Source: Sophora flavescens (Eukaryota; Streptophyta; Magnoliopsida; Fabales; Fabaceae). Taken from it: a stretch of 64,000 nucleotides of DNA. Positions 1 through 11,299 of the stretch are shown in pieces. The stretch spans positions 284,886,397 to 284,950,396 of the forward strand of contig CM061062.1 in assembly GCA_030762895.1 (NCBI GenBank), written 5' to 3'. The notes beneath the pieces are model-generated. The model was not told where the DNA came from. It saw only the letters and a program-made list of their open reading frames with translations, and searched no databases. The translations under genes were made by a program, and so were the position numbers. The first letter of the stretch is position 1; the number at the start of each line of letters is the position of its first letter.

Positions 1-623
1 TTCTCAATTTTAGACAGTACGCTCACTAGATCCATCATATCAAACTATATATAAAGTACACTGAAAACTAACCCAATTTTTAAAGTGGGGGGCGGGGGTG
101 GGGGGTCTTATGTCTTAACTTCAAAGATTCTATCCATGTGTTGCTTAGATATTAAACCTAGGGTACATGTGTTTTTTTTTTTTCCCTTTTTCTGAGGACT
201 AAGTTTTCTGTCACTGATTTTGGTTGATCTCCAGATATTGGACTTTACAGATCATGTTTGGACAGAATGCTACTGTCAATTCTTAGGAAGGTAAAATTGA
301 CCCAGAAGGTGCTAGTTTTTGTAATATGCTATTAAAACTATTTCTAGCATCTGCATTTGTTTTTGAGGACCTATGTTCTTTCAGATGGATGCATCTCGAC
401 CCATGTGAAGGAATCTATGACAAACCATTATTATATGAAAAACGGTATTGTTCATTTTTGCAGTACTTTTTACTTTTCAGTACTTATTGCTTTCATGAGT
501 TTCATCCACTTAGTCGACTGTTGGAAAGTAGTTGTCCTTGTCCTTAGAAGCACCCATCATGCTTGCATGTTCTCTCACATTTTTTAAATATGTGGCGTAG
601 GTGGAATAAAAAACTAAATTATG

Positions 624-1056
624 TGTTAATCTGGTTTGAAGCCATTCCTCATAAGCAAGCCTCCAACAAATCTGCTGTATAACAGATTTCTGTTATAACA
701 GATTTCTGTTATAACAGTTATAACAGTTTTTTGTTATCTGGTGATCCTACTCTTAAGCCACACTCTTCTAACGAACTCCTACATGCCTATATATATGATC
801 CCTATTGTATTGTAGAAGTAGAGAGAATATACAAGAATTCTGTAAAATCTGAGAGATAGCTTAGAGTGTGAGGAACCTACTTTGTAATTTTGATTCCTTG
901 ATAGTGAAGCTTTTTTCTCTTTCTGCCCGTGGGTGGATGTAGCCACAATTTGGTGAACCACCCACGTTATATCTTGGTGTTTCTGTTTCTGTTTTATGAG
1001 TGATCTTTAATCAAACACCTTCTGTGAGTGTGAATTACTGTGTTTTAAACTCAACA
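624..1056 (+). repeat. Copia 5' LTR
   Basis: The LTR is bounded by TG and CA. It contains a run of CTGTTATAACAG-type short palindromic repeats at about 672-730 and a TATA-like CCTATATATATG near 786, consistent with a U3 promoter. It is followed directly by the primer binding site. Confidence 0.92.
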
Positions 1057-1059
1057 AAC

Positions 1060-1074
1060 TGGTATCTAGAGCTC
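1060..1074 (+). other. Copia primer binding site (tRNA-iMet type)
   Basis: TGGTATCTAGAGC begins 3 bp after the 5' LTR. It resembles the TGGTATCAGAGC primer site of plant Copia elements, complementary to initiator tRNA-Met, but with one extra base within the CAG. Confidence 0.7.
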
Positions 1075-1205
1075 GGTTAGATCTTCAGTTCTGTTCTGCG
1101 TCCAAAGATCTCTGTCAAGAACTCTGTTAATTCAACAAACTGATCTTCAGTTTTGTTCTGCGTCTAAAGAACTCGTTCAAGAACTCTCATTAATTCAACA
1201 AGAAG

Positions 1206-1999
1206 ATGGCCAGCACCATCAAGATCGAGAAGTTTAATGGGAGAAACAGCTTCAACCTCTCGGCGCATCAAGATGCGTGCTCTCATGAAGGAACAAAGTG
1301 CATGGGCTCCGCTTTCGGTCAAGGTGGCAAGGCTGCCAAAGCCGCTACCCTGGAACAGAAGAGAAAGCTCATTCTTTGATTCTTCTTTCTCTATCGGATG
1401 AAGTACTCTATGAAGTCTCTCAAGAATCCACCGCTGCAGGCCTATGGTTGAAACTAGAGAAACTCTACATGACAAAATCTCTGTGCAACAAGCTATTGCT
1501 CAAAAGGAGACTATTTGGTCTTCGAATGAAGGAAGGTACACATCTTAAGGATCATCTTGATGAGTTAAATTCAATTTTACTAGAACTCGGAGATATTGAT
1601 GTTAAAATGGATGATGAAGATATTGCTATGATTCTATTAGCCTCTTTGCCACCATCTTTTGAAAACTTTGTCAGTTCCATGAGCATTGGCAAAGATAGCA
1701 TCACCTTGGAAGAAGTGAAATCCAATCTGTATTCAAGATAACTCAGATTGAAATCTAGTAATATTGAAGACAGTAATGCAGCTGGTCTGATAGCTTCAAA
1801 TCCCTCAAAATCTCAAAGACAAGAAAAGGGGAAAGGGAAAAAGAAGAGCAAGGTTGATCCAAAAGATATATGTAACTCACGCAAACAACCAGGCCATTGG
1901 AAGAAAGACTGTCCTAAGAAAAGGATGAAAGAATCGGTGGCAGCAGCTGTTCGGGATGACTCCTCATCCGATTCTCGATCTAGTTCTCTCCATTGTTGA
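1206..1999 (+). pseudogene. Copia gag, frameshifted
   Basis: The start ATG at 1206 gives MASTIKIEKFNG, a typical Copia gag N-terminus. The frame is lost near 1260 and restored near 1310. From about 1370 to 1738 the gag polyprotein core is readable (LSDEVLYEVSQESTA, then LPPSFENFV), ending in a stop at 1739-1741. The following part (1748-1999) is lysine-rich and holds a degenerate zinc knuckle, CNSRKQPGHWKKDC, in which the second Cys is missing. No intact gag can be translated. Breaks near 1260 and 1314 both lie at what should be CTG triplets. Confidence 0.85.
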
Positions 2000-2009
2000 T
2001 GATCAACAA

Positions 2010-5000
2010 CATCAAGTCGATAAATGGGTGCTGGATTCAGCCGTTCTTATCATATGTGTCCACATAGAAGCTGGTTCACCACCTATGAGGAGAAATCGGA
2101 GGAAATGTCCTAATGGGAAATGATGCTCCATGCGAATCAGTTGGCACCGGTTCCATACAGCTCAAGATGAATGATGGAGTTGTAAGAACCTTAACCAATG
2201 TTAGGCATGTCCCCGAGCTTAAAAGGAATTTGATTTCGGTTGGAGCATTAGATGCAAAAGGTTTCACTTGCTATGTGGAAGGTGGAGAAATGAAAATCAA
2301 AAAGAATGGAGGTTCTGTGGTGATGCAGGGCAAAAGACAAGGAAATCTGTATATCCTTCAAGGTTCCACAATAACAGCTCGGTCTCATCTGCTTGAGTGC
2401 AAGCCCTCTCGATTGTAATTCTCTATGGCACTGCGCTTGGGCCATATGAGTGAAAAGGGACTTGAAATTCTCAAGAATCAAGGCCTGTTACATAAATATA
2501 AGAAGGAGCCACTCAAGTTCTCGTGAGCACCTTGCATTTATGGGAAGCAACATAGAGGTAAATTCCCAAAAGCAATCCACAATACTAAGACATCTCTCGG
2601 ACTATATTCATTCGATTGTTGGGGGCCATCCAAAGTTCCATCCTTAGGAGGGGCAAGATACTTTCATCAATAATTGATGATCATTCCGAATGACATGGAT
2701 TTTTCCAATGAAGCGTAAATCGAAGCATTCAAACACTTCAAGCAATGGAAAATCCTGATTGAAAATCAAGTGGGAAAGAAAGTAAAACGACTTAGAACCG
2801 ACCAATGGACTAGAATTTCGCTCGGAAGAATTCACGAAATTTTGTAGGAATGAAGGGATAGCTCGACAACTCACAATCAAAAACACTCCACGGAGAGAAT
2901 GGAGTGGCGAAAAGGATGAATAGAACCCCTGCTAGAGAAGGCAAGATGCATGCTGTCCAATTCTGCCCTGGCAGAAATTATCGGGCGGAAGGCATTAATA
3001 CTGACATGTTACCTTGTGAATAGATCTCCGGCTTCAGCTATTGACTTCAAAACTCCCATAGAAGTTTGGTCCAACAAACCTGCAGATTACTCAAGATCTG
3101 AAGGTATTTGGCTGCCCCGCATATTACCATGTAAATGAGGGAAAGCTTGAACCTAGATCGAAAAAGGGGATTTTTGTAGGATATGGAAATGGAATTAAGG
3201 GTTACGAGAATATGGTCACCATCGGAAAAAGGGTAATCATGAGCAGAGATGTCATCTTTGATGAATTGTCCTTGGTTCAAGGTAAATCTACATCGAAAGA
3301 ACCAACAACATCAAAACAGGTGGAGCAATCAGGGAAGCTCGAACTCACGGGCCAACAACATGAAGAATCAACACCAAATTCAGAATTTGTTCAAACAATA
3401 CAGCAGAATGCCAAGTGTGGATGACAAGGCTCCAACAAGGAAGTCATCAAGAAACACAAGACCTCCAATCAAATATGGCTTTGGGGATATGGTTTCTTAT
3501 GCCCTCCACATAGCGAGAAGAAGTTGATTCATCGTGAACCAATCGGCCTATCGGGAAGCTATAACTAGTGCTTGAATCGAGAAAAATGGATTACTGACCA
3601 TGCATGAGGAAATGGAATCCTGCAGAAAAATAAGACTTGGCAACTAGTCAAGCTACCTGAAGGAAGGAAAGTTGTTGGATGCAAATGGATATTCAAGAAG
3701 AAACCTGGAATTTCAGCTAATGATCCAATTAGGTACAAGGCTAGACTTGTGGCCAAAGGATTTAGTCAAAAGGAAGGTGTAGACTACAATGAGATCTTCT
3801 CACCTGTGGTAAGACACACCTCAATAAGAGTCCTACTTGCACTTGTAGCAAATTTGGATATGGAGCTTGAGCAACTTGATGTCAAAACTGCTTTCCTACA
3901 TGGAGATTTGGAAGAAGATATATTAATGAAGCAACCAGAAGGATTTCATGTATATGAAGAAAAAGAATTGGTATGCAGCTTGAAGAAATCTCTGTATGGA
4001 TTGAAACAATCCCCAAGGCAGTGGTACAAGAGATTTGACCAATTCATGATATCTCATGGTTACAACAGAAGCCTCTATGACTCATGTGTTTATCACAAAG
4101 AAGGTGGAGGATGGTTCATTCATATATCTACTTCTCTATGTAGATGATATGCTAATTGCATCAACGATAAAGACGCAATACTGTTTCAAATCCCTTCTCG
4201 GTTCGAGAATTTGAGATGAAAGATATGGGGCTGCAGAAAGGATTCTAGGCATGGAAATTTTCGAGAGATAGAACTCGGAAGAAGTTGTTCTTATGTCGGA
4301 AAAGCTACATTCTTAAAGTCCTTAATCGATTTGGCATGTCTGACAAACAAACCTCGTGAGCACACCTCGACATCGGCATTCATCTTTCACTTCTAATCAC
4401 CCACAATCGAGAATCGAACAGGAATACATGTCCCGAGTTCCATATGCAAGTCTTTGTTGGGAGTCTTATGTATGCAATGGTATGCACAAGACCCGATCTA
4501 GCACAAGTCTGTAAGTGTGGTCAGCAGATACATGGGAAGACCAGGGGAAGGATCATTGGCAAGTCAGAAAACGGATATTCGGGTATCTTAAGGGCACAAT
4601 TGATGTTGGTCTCATTTATGGAATTAATGCATCATGTCTTCGTTGCAAGCTTCTCGATTCGGATTATGCGGCTGATGTTGATACTAGAAGGTCCATTCTG
4701 GGTATGCTTTCACCGGAGGGAAGCTCATTGGTTAGCCGGAAGGCTACACTACAACCAACATTGCCTCTCCACAACAGAGGCAGAGTACATGGCCTTAATG
4801 ACGACTAAAGAGGGAATTTGGTTAAAAGGTCTTATAAGTGACCTTGGTTTCCCTCAAGAACAAGCCATAATTTTCTCGTGATAGCCTAAGTGCTATCTCT
4901 GCAGCTAAGGATCAAGTCCATCATGAAAGAACCAAGCATATTGATGTTAGGTATCATTTCATCAGAACTGAGAAAGGATAAACGTCCAGAAGATTGATAC

Positions 5001-5158
5001 AAAAGAGAATCCTGCAGACATGTTTACTAAACCCTGTGCCTAAAAGCAAGTTCATGCACTGTTTGGACCTGCTCAATGTAGATTCTTTGGAAATAACAAC
5101 AGTGAGATGGCAGTGGAAAGGAGATTTTGAGTTGATATCAAGGAAAGGAAAGCTGTCA
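2010..5158 (+). pseudogene. Copia pol (PR-INT-RT-RNase H), multiply broken
   Basis: Recognisable blocks are: a protease start (KWVLDS) near 2022; the post-protease region at 2113-2418 (VRHVPELKRNLISVG); an integrase start near 2420-2700, with readable pieces at 2950-3136; RT at 3640-4150 (LVAKGFSQKEGVDYNE, LDVKTAFLHGDLEEDI, SLYGLKQSPRQWYKRF), with YVDD reached only after a frame change near 4140; and RNase H near 4660-4860 (STTEAEYMAL). Stops and 1-2-nt indels occur throughout, so the element is non-autonomous as read. The RT stretch 3749-4147 is the longest uninterrupted piece. Confidence 0.88.
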
Positions 5159-5160
5159 AA

Positions 5161-5173
5161 CCAAGGTGGAGAT
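5161..5173 (+). other. Copia polypurine tract
   Basis: CCAAGGTGGAGAT lies immediately before the 3' LTR. AAGGTGGAGAT is the usual plus-strand priming tract of plant Copia elements. Confidence 0.8.
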
Positions 5174-5612
5174 TGTTAATCTGGTTTGAAGCCATTCCTC
5201 ATAAGCAAGCCTCCAACAAATCTGCTGTATAACAGATTTCTGTTATAACAGATTTCTGTTATAATAGTTATAACAGTTTTCTGTTATCTGGTGATCCTAC
5301 TCTTAAGCCACACTCTTCTAACCAACTCCTACATGCCTATATATATGATCCCTATTGTATTGTAGAAGTAGAGAGAATATACAAGAATTCTGTAAAATCT
5401 GAGAGATAGCTTAGAGTGTGAGGAACCTACTTTGTAATTTTGATTCCTTGATAGTGAAGCTCTTTTCTCCTTCTGCCCGTGGGTGGATGTAGCCACAATT
5501 TGGTGAACCACCCACGTTATATCTTGGTGTTTCTGTTTCTGTTTCTGTTTTCTGAGTGATCTTTAATCAAACACCTTCTGTGAGTGTGAATTACTGCGTT
5601 TTAAACTCAACA
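5174..5612 (+). repeat. Copia 3' LTR
   Basis: This is nearly identical to the 5' LTR at 624-1056, with one additional TTTCTG unit near 5535. It ends in CAACA and is followed by the target duplication TTATG and the remainder of the PNG1 exon. Confidence 0.92.
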
Positions 5613-6720
5613 TTATGTAATTGCTATATCCAAAGATGGAGTTTATGATGTCACCAAATGATACACGAGGAAGTGGCATGAGGTAGGCTTTACAATTTAT
5701 ATCCGTTCTTTTCTTGTGTTCTATTTATATGAAAGCTTTAATTGCATGCATAAAAATCCTGATTTGTTGATTATTGATATGGAATTTTTGTATCTTTTTC
5801 ACAACTGGAGGTTCTATCCCGACGTAATATGCTTACAGAGCCTTCTTTGTCATCTGTACTCACAAATATAACAAAAGAAATTCAAAGAGGCTTTGCATAT
5901 CAACTACTTTCAATGATTGAAGCCCGTGATATGGAAGAAAACCAACAACTTGAGAGGAGTTTACATTCTGAAGATGATGAGTCACTCTCATTACCTGGAA
6001 GGAGAAGTGGGAATGAGGAATGGCGCAAATCCAGATTAGAAATTGGTTCTGATAAGAATGGTGTGCTAAGCTCTTCTGCCTGCCAAGTTCATTTGTGCAT
6101 AGATGAGCACGTTACAAGAATTTATAATGCATTCCGTCCTGTCTTTCATCAATTTGTTCGGGAAGAACTAACAAAGTCTGAAGCTGTTGATGTGCTTGGG
6201 ATAATTAAAGGAATTATCTTGGATCTTTGCAATTCCCCCTTTAAAACAAGAAGGACCTCCATCGATTCAGTTCTGAATGACCCAAAATGTCAGAAACTGT
6301 TGCCATCTTTTGATGACTTACTTGATGCTCTTTCACTGGAGAAAAAAGTGAATACAGATGGGAGGGTTGAAATTTGTTTGGCTAGTAATCCTGTAGTAAC
6401 TTCTTTGGCTTTACCCGCCGTGCTAGATGCACTGGATGACATTATTTACAATCTTAACAAGTGTGAAAGCTATGGGAAAGATTTGTTTGCATTGCCGCTT
6501 CTAAAGTTAAATAGAATACATTCTGGTACTATCATTGCAAGTGCAGAGGAGTTGCCTTTTGGGATTGTGAGTTTTTAAACAGCTGGCTTATTTTTATATG
6601 GTTACAATTACTTGTACTTAGGTCTTCCATAACTTTATTCTTGTCTTATAAATTTTCAGGTAACATCAGCATTTGATGGAACTCGAAAATCAAAATGGGA
6701 AGAACCAAATGGTGCAAGAG

Positions 6721-7487
6721 GTATATTTAACCAATCAAATAATTTATTTGGGATTATAGAGTTTGATTCACGTAGATTGTGGTCCAAGCTTAAACATAGT
6801 TCTATAGAACTTTTTAAGTAATATGCTGTGGTGTTTCATTTCACCTACTAATGGAAAAGCACGATTTCTACTCTCCCATTGAAAAGCACAAAGGTCCATG
6901 TTTCACCTTGATATTCTTATTTAAGTCGTATATATTGATGAAGTTCCTTTTTATGTGATTTTCTGTTTATCGTTACTTCGTAGTAGATGATACTTCTCCC
7001 AACTACATCAAACCATCTTAGTATATGTTGACACTACTTGACTTGTGTTTTGCTTTGCAAGTATTTGCCTTGGTCCTTCAATCTTCTAATTGATATTCCT
7101 TAACACCTACCGCCGACTCTCATTTTATAGTTTAAGCTACTAGTGGTCAAATGTTCTTTGGTAAACTGACCATGTCTAGCAAGTTTCTCTACATTGATAA
7201 TTTCATGTGGAGTTATGCTCTGTTTTCAATCTGTCTTAAAGACATAAATTGCAAGGTTAAATTAACCAATTTTTTATTTTTGCAAGGTTAAAGAAAAAGA
7301 ATTCATAATTATGAAATGAAAAATAATCAACCAAGAAACCAAGCATAATCAGGTTAATTGCTTGTGCCAAAAGTATGATTCCGTTTTATTACTGCGGTCC
7401 ACCCCCATACTCGTGTGGTTAGAAAAGGTGCAAACATTACTCTCTTCATGCTGATATTAAAAATTTATTATATTTCTGGCTTTGTAG
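6721..7487 (+). other. PNG1 intron, left copy
   Basis: AT-rich intron between GTATATTT at 6721 and the acceptor TTTGTAG ending at 7487. It has no open reading frame of note. It is repeated in reverse complement at 20966-21730. Confidence 0.7.
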
Positions 7488-7600
7488 GTTGTTGGGTCGT
7501 GTATAAAACATTTGATAGCAAGATGTTTGAGCTTGTAGCACCAATGATGCACCAGAAAGGGATCCAATGGGCTGGTATGGACTTCGGGATATTTGCTGAA

Positions 7601-8110
7601 AAGATGGTTTACTTACTCGTGGCTCTTTTTTTTTAAAAAAAGAACTGTTAATTAATGAATAGTTGAGTAACTTGAGTTACCTGACCTGACCTTGTAATGT
7701 TTCCTAATCCTAATAAATTTAATTGCTCAAATTTAAAGTAATGCAACTGATTCTCCTTCTTGAGTTGATTAACCTTGGAAATTTAGTTTAAATTTAATCC
7801 ACAGTTAATGTCTATTTCTATTTTGTTTCCTTTTTGTTATTTGGGGTAATTGGTATTTTCATCTTCAAACAAGAGTTGCTAACAGAAAAGTGCAGATTAG
7901 AAATAAAGTACAGGAACTCCAATGCAGCTTTAATCAGGTCATGCATCCTAATGGACTTTGACACCAATCAGAATAGTTATACACTTGAACCTTATTTTTG
8001 TTTGAGAACCAATGCCATGAGCGGGACTTGGTTAATTCAGTCAATACCAGAAAGTCCCATTTACCATTACTGAAGATAATTTCAATCCTCATAAGCCATA
8101 GCCTTTTATT
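7601..8110. other. Unassigned AT-rich sequence
   Basis: After PNG1 similarity stops, this stretch holds no recognisable gene. A 79-codon open frame at 7834-8073 shows no motif I know. The stretch belongs to the part deleted from the right arm. Confidence 0.4.
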
Positions 8111-8112
8111 TT

Positions 8113-8310
8113 TTACACCTTTAAAAAAAGCCCTATACTGATGTAGCGTTGAGTAATATCACCAGAAATTAGTTGTGTGTAACCAAGCCATGTACAAACA
8201 GATGCCCAAACCCTTGTAGAGAAAGAGCACTCAATGAAAAGATGCACTGCTGTCTCAACTACACAAAACACAATTAGTTTGAGAAGCATCGGTCTGCACA
8301 GTATATGCAC
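8113..8310 (-). pseudogene. Fragment of a non-LTR retrotransposon (zf-RVT-like)
   Basis: The minus strand reads ETAVHLFIECSFSTRVWASV, followed by CTWLG. This resembles the zinc-binding domain at the end of plant LINE reverse transcriptases, where the pattern ExxxHLFxxC...VWxxVxxWLG recurs. Only this piece is present and no RT core is visible nearby. Another minus-strand frame at 8401-8628 is rich in aromatic residues but shows no motif I can assign. Confidence 0.5.
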
Positions 8311-8606
8311 TCAAAATTTACACTGAAGCTTAACTAAATTCATGCTGCAGAAGAGTTTCTCCCTTGCTCTTGCAGTTATCTGTGTGTAAATGTTCACATA
8401 TCAAGCAGTTCCAACATTAGTAAAGAAACAAGTTGTATTTACATCAATATGGATCCAACACCATGGTGAACCAATAAATCCCACAGAGTAAACGAGAAAA
8501 ACCTCCCAGCAACTAAAGCAACCAATAACACATTCATACCAACCCAAGTCTCTAGCCATGAAATAATTTAAGCATCGCAACCTCAAAATAAATGAAAAGA
8601 AACCTG

Positions 8607-9340
8607 CTAATTTGGTCAGTGTCTTCACTGCCTAAATGGATGGTTATTATTGTCATTTCATGCTTACTCAGTTAGTTGCAAGAGTGAAAAAAGAGATAAT
8701 ATATTTTTGATTAATCACAATATTTTATTTTATTTTATTTACATACATTATGTTTTTGTATCATCATTAAATTTTATTTTTAAATTAACAGTATTGTTCC
8801 TTTATTTTTTTCTTCACATGCAAACATTTTTTATATTTGTGTTTTTTATATTACATAAATATTGTGATATTCTATGTGCGAGTAACATGCTAGAGTGCAT
8901 AACTTACTATTTATACTTAAGAGTCATTATCTTTATTATATTATCAATAATAGTTATTAAGTTAATATATGTTATACTTTGTGATCGACAGTTAAGATAA
9001 AATATATTTTTTAACAAATTTTGGTATATAATTTCCAAAAAAAAAACAAAAAAAGTGAAATTATCAATTATATATATAGAATTATAAAAAAATAGCATAT
9101 CCCGTCCATGCATGACACATGTCCATACACTAGTAATAAGATTGATAGTGAATTGATATAGTGATGATCTAATTATAAAAGATAACCTCAATAATCCTAT
9201 TTATAATAAAAATAGAATCATAATCTTAATCAGATAAAGAATCAAATCATTATAAAAAATAAATCCTAAAAGAACATGTAGGATATCCTAAGATATATGA
9301 AAAAATATTTATGTGATTTTGTGACATTAATTTCGTTTAT
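8607..9340 (+). repeat. AT-rich dispersed repeat, copy 1
   Basis: This non-coding AT-rich block recurs as copy 2 in the right arm (20206-20940, reverse complement) and as copy 3 at 63571-64000 in the same orientation. Copy 3 matches from 8842 onwards, so the repeat family is independent of the inverted duplication. The minus strand carries TATAAATAGG near 9200, which looks like a TATA box. The family was not identified. Confidence 0.75.
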
Positions 9341-9419
9341 GAGATCAAATGTCCCCTCTACTTTTTGGCTAAATTTATAAAATAAAATAAAAAATTAAAA
9401 GTATGAGAACCCATTCCAT

Positions 9420-10314
9420 TTCCACTATGCTTGCCGCTCAGCACCACCACCCCCAAACCTCCTTCCTCCCTGGCCTCCAAAAGCAACAGCAATGCGCAAA
9501 TCTCCTTCCTCCCTAGCCTCCAACAGCAACAACAATGCGAATCACCGTCGTGGCCCTCTCCTCCGCCAAACCCGGATCAGTATCCACATACACTCACCTT
9601 CCCTTCCATTCTAAAACCCTAGCTGCAAGAAGCAAATCAGAGGCGGATTCCATTATAAACGTGATTTGCGGACATCATGGGCGCGCATCAGAGCAACATT
9701 TTCTTTCCTTTTCTGCCTTCTGATACCTTTCCTTCTTTGCTTCCAAGAAACACTCACCTTCCAGAGGCACCCTTCCATTCTAAACGTGATTTGCGGACAT
9801 CATGGAGCAACATTTTCTGCCTTCTAGTTTGCGGACATCATGGAGCAACATTTTCTGCATACTATCATACCTTTCCTTCTTTGCCTCTAAATCAATAACT
9901 AATGCTGATTTTATCTTTATCTGCAGAATATCTATAAGCCTACGATCTAAGATAGGGGAGGAACCAGACGAGAATAGCAAAAGAGAATAGGGTTTCTAAA
10001 ATGATTTTTACCAATGTCAACAATGAAGGAAGAAATTGGTGCAGGTTCACGATGCTTATGGTCTGTTGCTTGCTTAAATTTTCGCACTTTTTTTTTGCTG
10101 TTTAAATTTAACTAGTATATTCTTTTTGTCTTAACTGAAATATCTCCTTTCAAGATTTTCCAGATTCTGAATGTTATACATCATGCTTTGTCAAAATTGG
10201 GTTTGACCACCAGAAAGGTTTGTTTTGTTTCTTAGTTTCATGTTTCAAATCAAATCTCTTTTTGTTTCTGAATCTTTTTATTTTATCTATTCAACTTTGT
10301 ATCCGTATTTAAAG
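9420..10314 (+). other. 5' flank of TPX2-like fragment with short tandem repeats
   Basis: This stretch has no recognised gene. A unit reading GATTTGCGGACATCATGG is repeated with variation near 9660, 9790 and 9830, in two cases followed by AGCAACATTTTCTGC. A CAACAGCAACA-rich stretch lies at 9480-9540. The same sequence occurs inverted at 11980-12880. Open frames here are short, overlapping and lack motifs. Confidence 0.5.
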
Positions 10315-10994
10315 GTTTATGTTCATGAAATTGATACAACTCACCCTGCTGCTGAGCTTGAGGCAAAAACAATGGCTAAAATGCCAAAATTCAAGGCTCG
10401 ACCACTGGATAACAAGGTACTCTCTCTGCTACCCGATTGTTGTCTTTGTCTTACTCTTGTGTGTGTGCTTAAATTTATGGTACCTCATTCATTCTTCTCT
10501 GCTACCTGGTATTTTTAGAGCATTAGAAGAATCTATTAGTCATTTATATTCATTCACTCCTATTCATTACTCACTCTTTTTTTCTCTCTTTGAAACAGGA
10601 GAATCCAGGGAAGCCTCATCTTACACTTACAGAACTTCAAACGTCGCCGAGGGCCCGCAAACCCCTTACACAAGTTCAGGAGTTTAGTTTACGCGTGGAT
10701 CATCGGGCTCGAGCTGTGGATAGAGCACAATATTGTGGAAATATTGCGGCAAAACGTAAACTGAAAAAAGAACAGAGAGATGAAATATTGCGGCAACAAA
10801 CGTGGGACGTGATGAAACAACCAAATCATGTTGTGTACATAAACGAGTGCACTCACAGAAAGTGGAGAGGCCAACTGACGTCAAAAAAAGAAAAAGAAAA
10901 AGTAAATACATGTTGTGTAGGGTGTAAATACTTGTGGGGGACTGTTAAAAAAATGTTTTCATTGAAAGTGAAACGTCATATAAATGATATATAA
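10315..10994 (+). pseudogene. TPX2-like gene fragment, left copy
   Basis: TPX2 proteins bind microtubules and activate Aurora kinase at the spindle. The first exon (10315-10416) encodes AAELEAKTMAKMPKFKARPL, resembling the TPX2 (A)ELEEEELxKMPKFKAxPLNKK segment. The second (10599-10994) encodes KPHLTLTELQTSPRARK and then PLTQVQEFSLRVDHRARAVD, resembling the KPHLT..LRARP and PLTEVQEFNLHVEHRAVERA segments. In full-length TPX2, as I recall it, the KPHLT/RARP segment precedes FKARPL, so the exon order here is not the usual one. The fragment is far shorter than TPX2, which usually exceeds 700 aa. The frame stays open to a stop at 10992. The tail beyond VMKQPNHVVY is not recognised. It could be a rearranged capture or a short divergent paralogue. 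Confidence 0.6.
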
Positions 10995-11130
10995 TGAGAA
11001 TAATACGAAGTGTTATTTCATTGACAGCTTCACTTTCAATTCAAGAAAGATTTGTATAATACCTCAACTTCAATTCAGAAATAGCATTTGCATCAATATA
11101 TAGTCCAAACAATGCTTCATTTCCCCCTGC

Positions 11131-11162
11131 TTACTGGTTGAGCATGTCATTATTCTAACAAA
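11131..11162. other. Spacer at centre of the palindrome
   Basis: These 32 bases separate the two arms. The left arm ends in TTTCCCCCTGC and the right arm starts with its complement GCAGGGGGAAA. The spacer is not self-complementary, so the fold would be a long stem with a 32-nt loop. Confidence 0.85.
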
Positions 11163-11299
11163 GCAGGGGGAAATGAAGCATTGTTTGGACTATATATTGA
11201 TGCAAATGCTATTTCTGAATTGAAGTTGAGGTATTGTACAAATCTTTCTTGAATTGAAAGTGAAGCTGTCAATGAAATAACACTTCGTATTATTCTCAT

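Larger units (their letters stand above)
624..5612 (+). mobile_element. Ty1/Copia LTR retrotransposon inside PNG1 exon
   Basis: This is a complete LTR-to-LTR element of 4989 bp. LTRs of 433 and 439 bp begin TGTTAATCTGG and end CTCAACA. The 5-bp target duplication TTATG lies at 619-623 and 5613-5617, so the exact insertion point in the PNG1 exon is known. Internal order is gag, protease, integrase, reverse transcriptase, RNase H, which is the Copia order. The LTRs differ at only about 8 sites plus one 6-bp TTTCTG unit, yet the coding region is broken in many places. Confidence 0.95.
235..7600 (+). pseudogene. PNG1: Peptide:N-glycanase (PNG1) 3' half, disrupted
   Basis: PNGases of this family remove N-glycans from misfolded glycoproteins in the cytosol during ER-associated degradation. 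Exons seen are 235-290 (ILDFTDHVWTE), 385-444 (WMHLDPCEGIYDKPLLYEK), 601-623 plus 5618-5682 (WNKKLNYV..ISKDGVYDVTK), 5811-6566, 6660-6720 and a partial exon from 7488. The His of DHVW and the Asp of HLDPCEG are two members of the known Cys-His-Asp triad; the Cys exon is not in the window. The gene is broken by a Copia insertion in the third exon, by a CGA-to-TGA stop at 5659-5661, and by a small deletion with loss of frame after FELVA in the last exon (about 7545-7550), after which PNG1 similarity ends. Splice sites are otherwise GT-AG. It was identified by recalled similarity to Arabidopsis PNG1. Confidence 0.88.
1..11130 (+). repeat. Left arm of large inverted duplication
   Basis: This arm is matched in reverse complement by 11163-23466. 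Shared landmarks, from the outside in, are the sequence at position 1 (matching 23466), the PNG1 exons, an AT-rich repeat at 8607-9340 and a TPX2-like fragment at 10315-10994. The arm is continuous except for a 4989-bp Copia insertion at 624-5612. Left arm minus Copia and its target duplication is about 6.14 kb. Right arm minus its 7.24-kb insert is about 5.06 kb, and a 1.09-kb deletion in the right arm explains the rest. Exonic identity between arms is roughly 98% by eye. The outer limit of this arm lies left of the window. Confidence 0.9.

Noticed and set aside
9060..9135. Helitron 3' end (CCCGTCCATGCATGAC hairpin followed by CTAGT)
   Set aside because: All three copies of the repeat share sequence on both sides of the CTAGT, so it is not a terminus of the element, and the hairpin is imperfect.
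10684..10911. Antisense open frames across the TPX2-like exon (also 11413-11611)
   Set aside because: They mirror the coding strand and repeat in both arms. The sense frame has recognisable TPX2-like motifs and the antisense does not.
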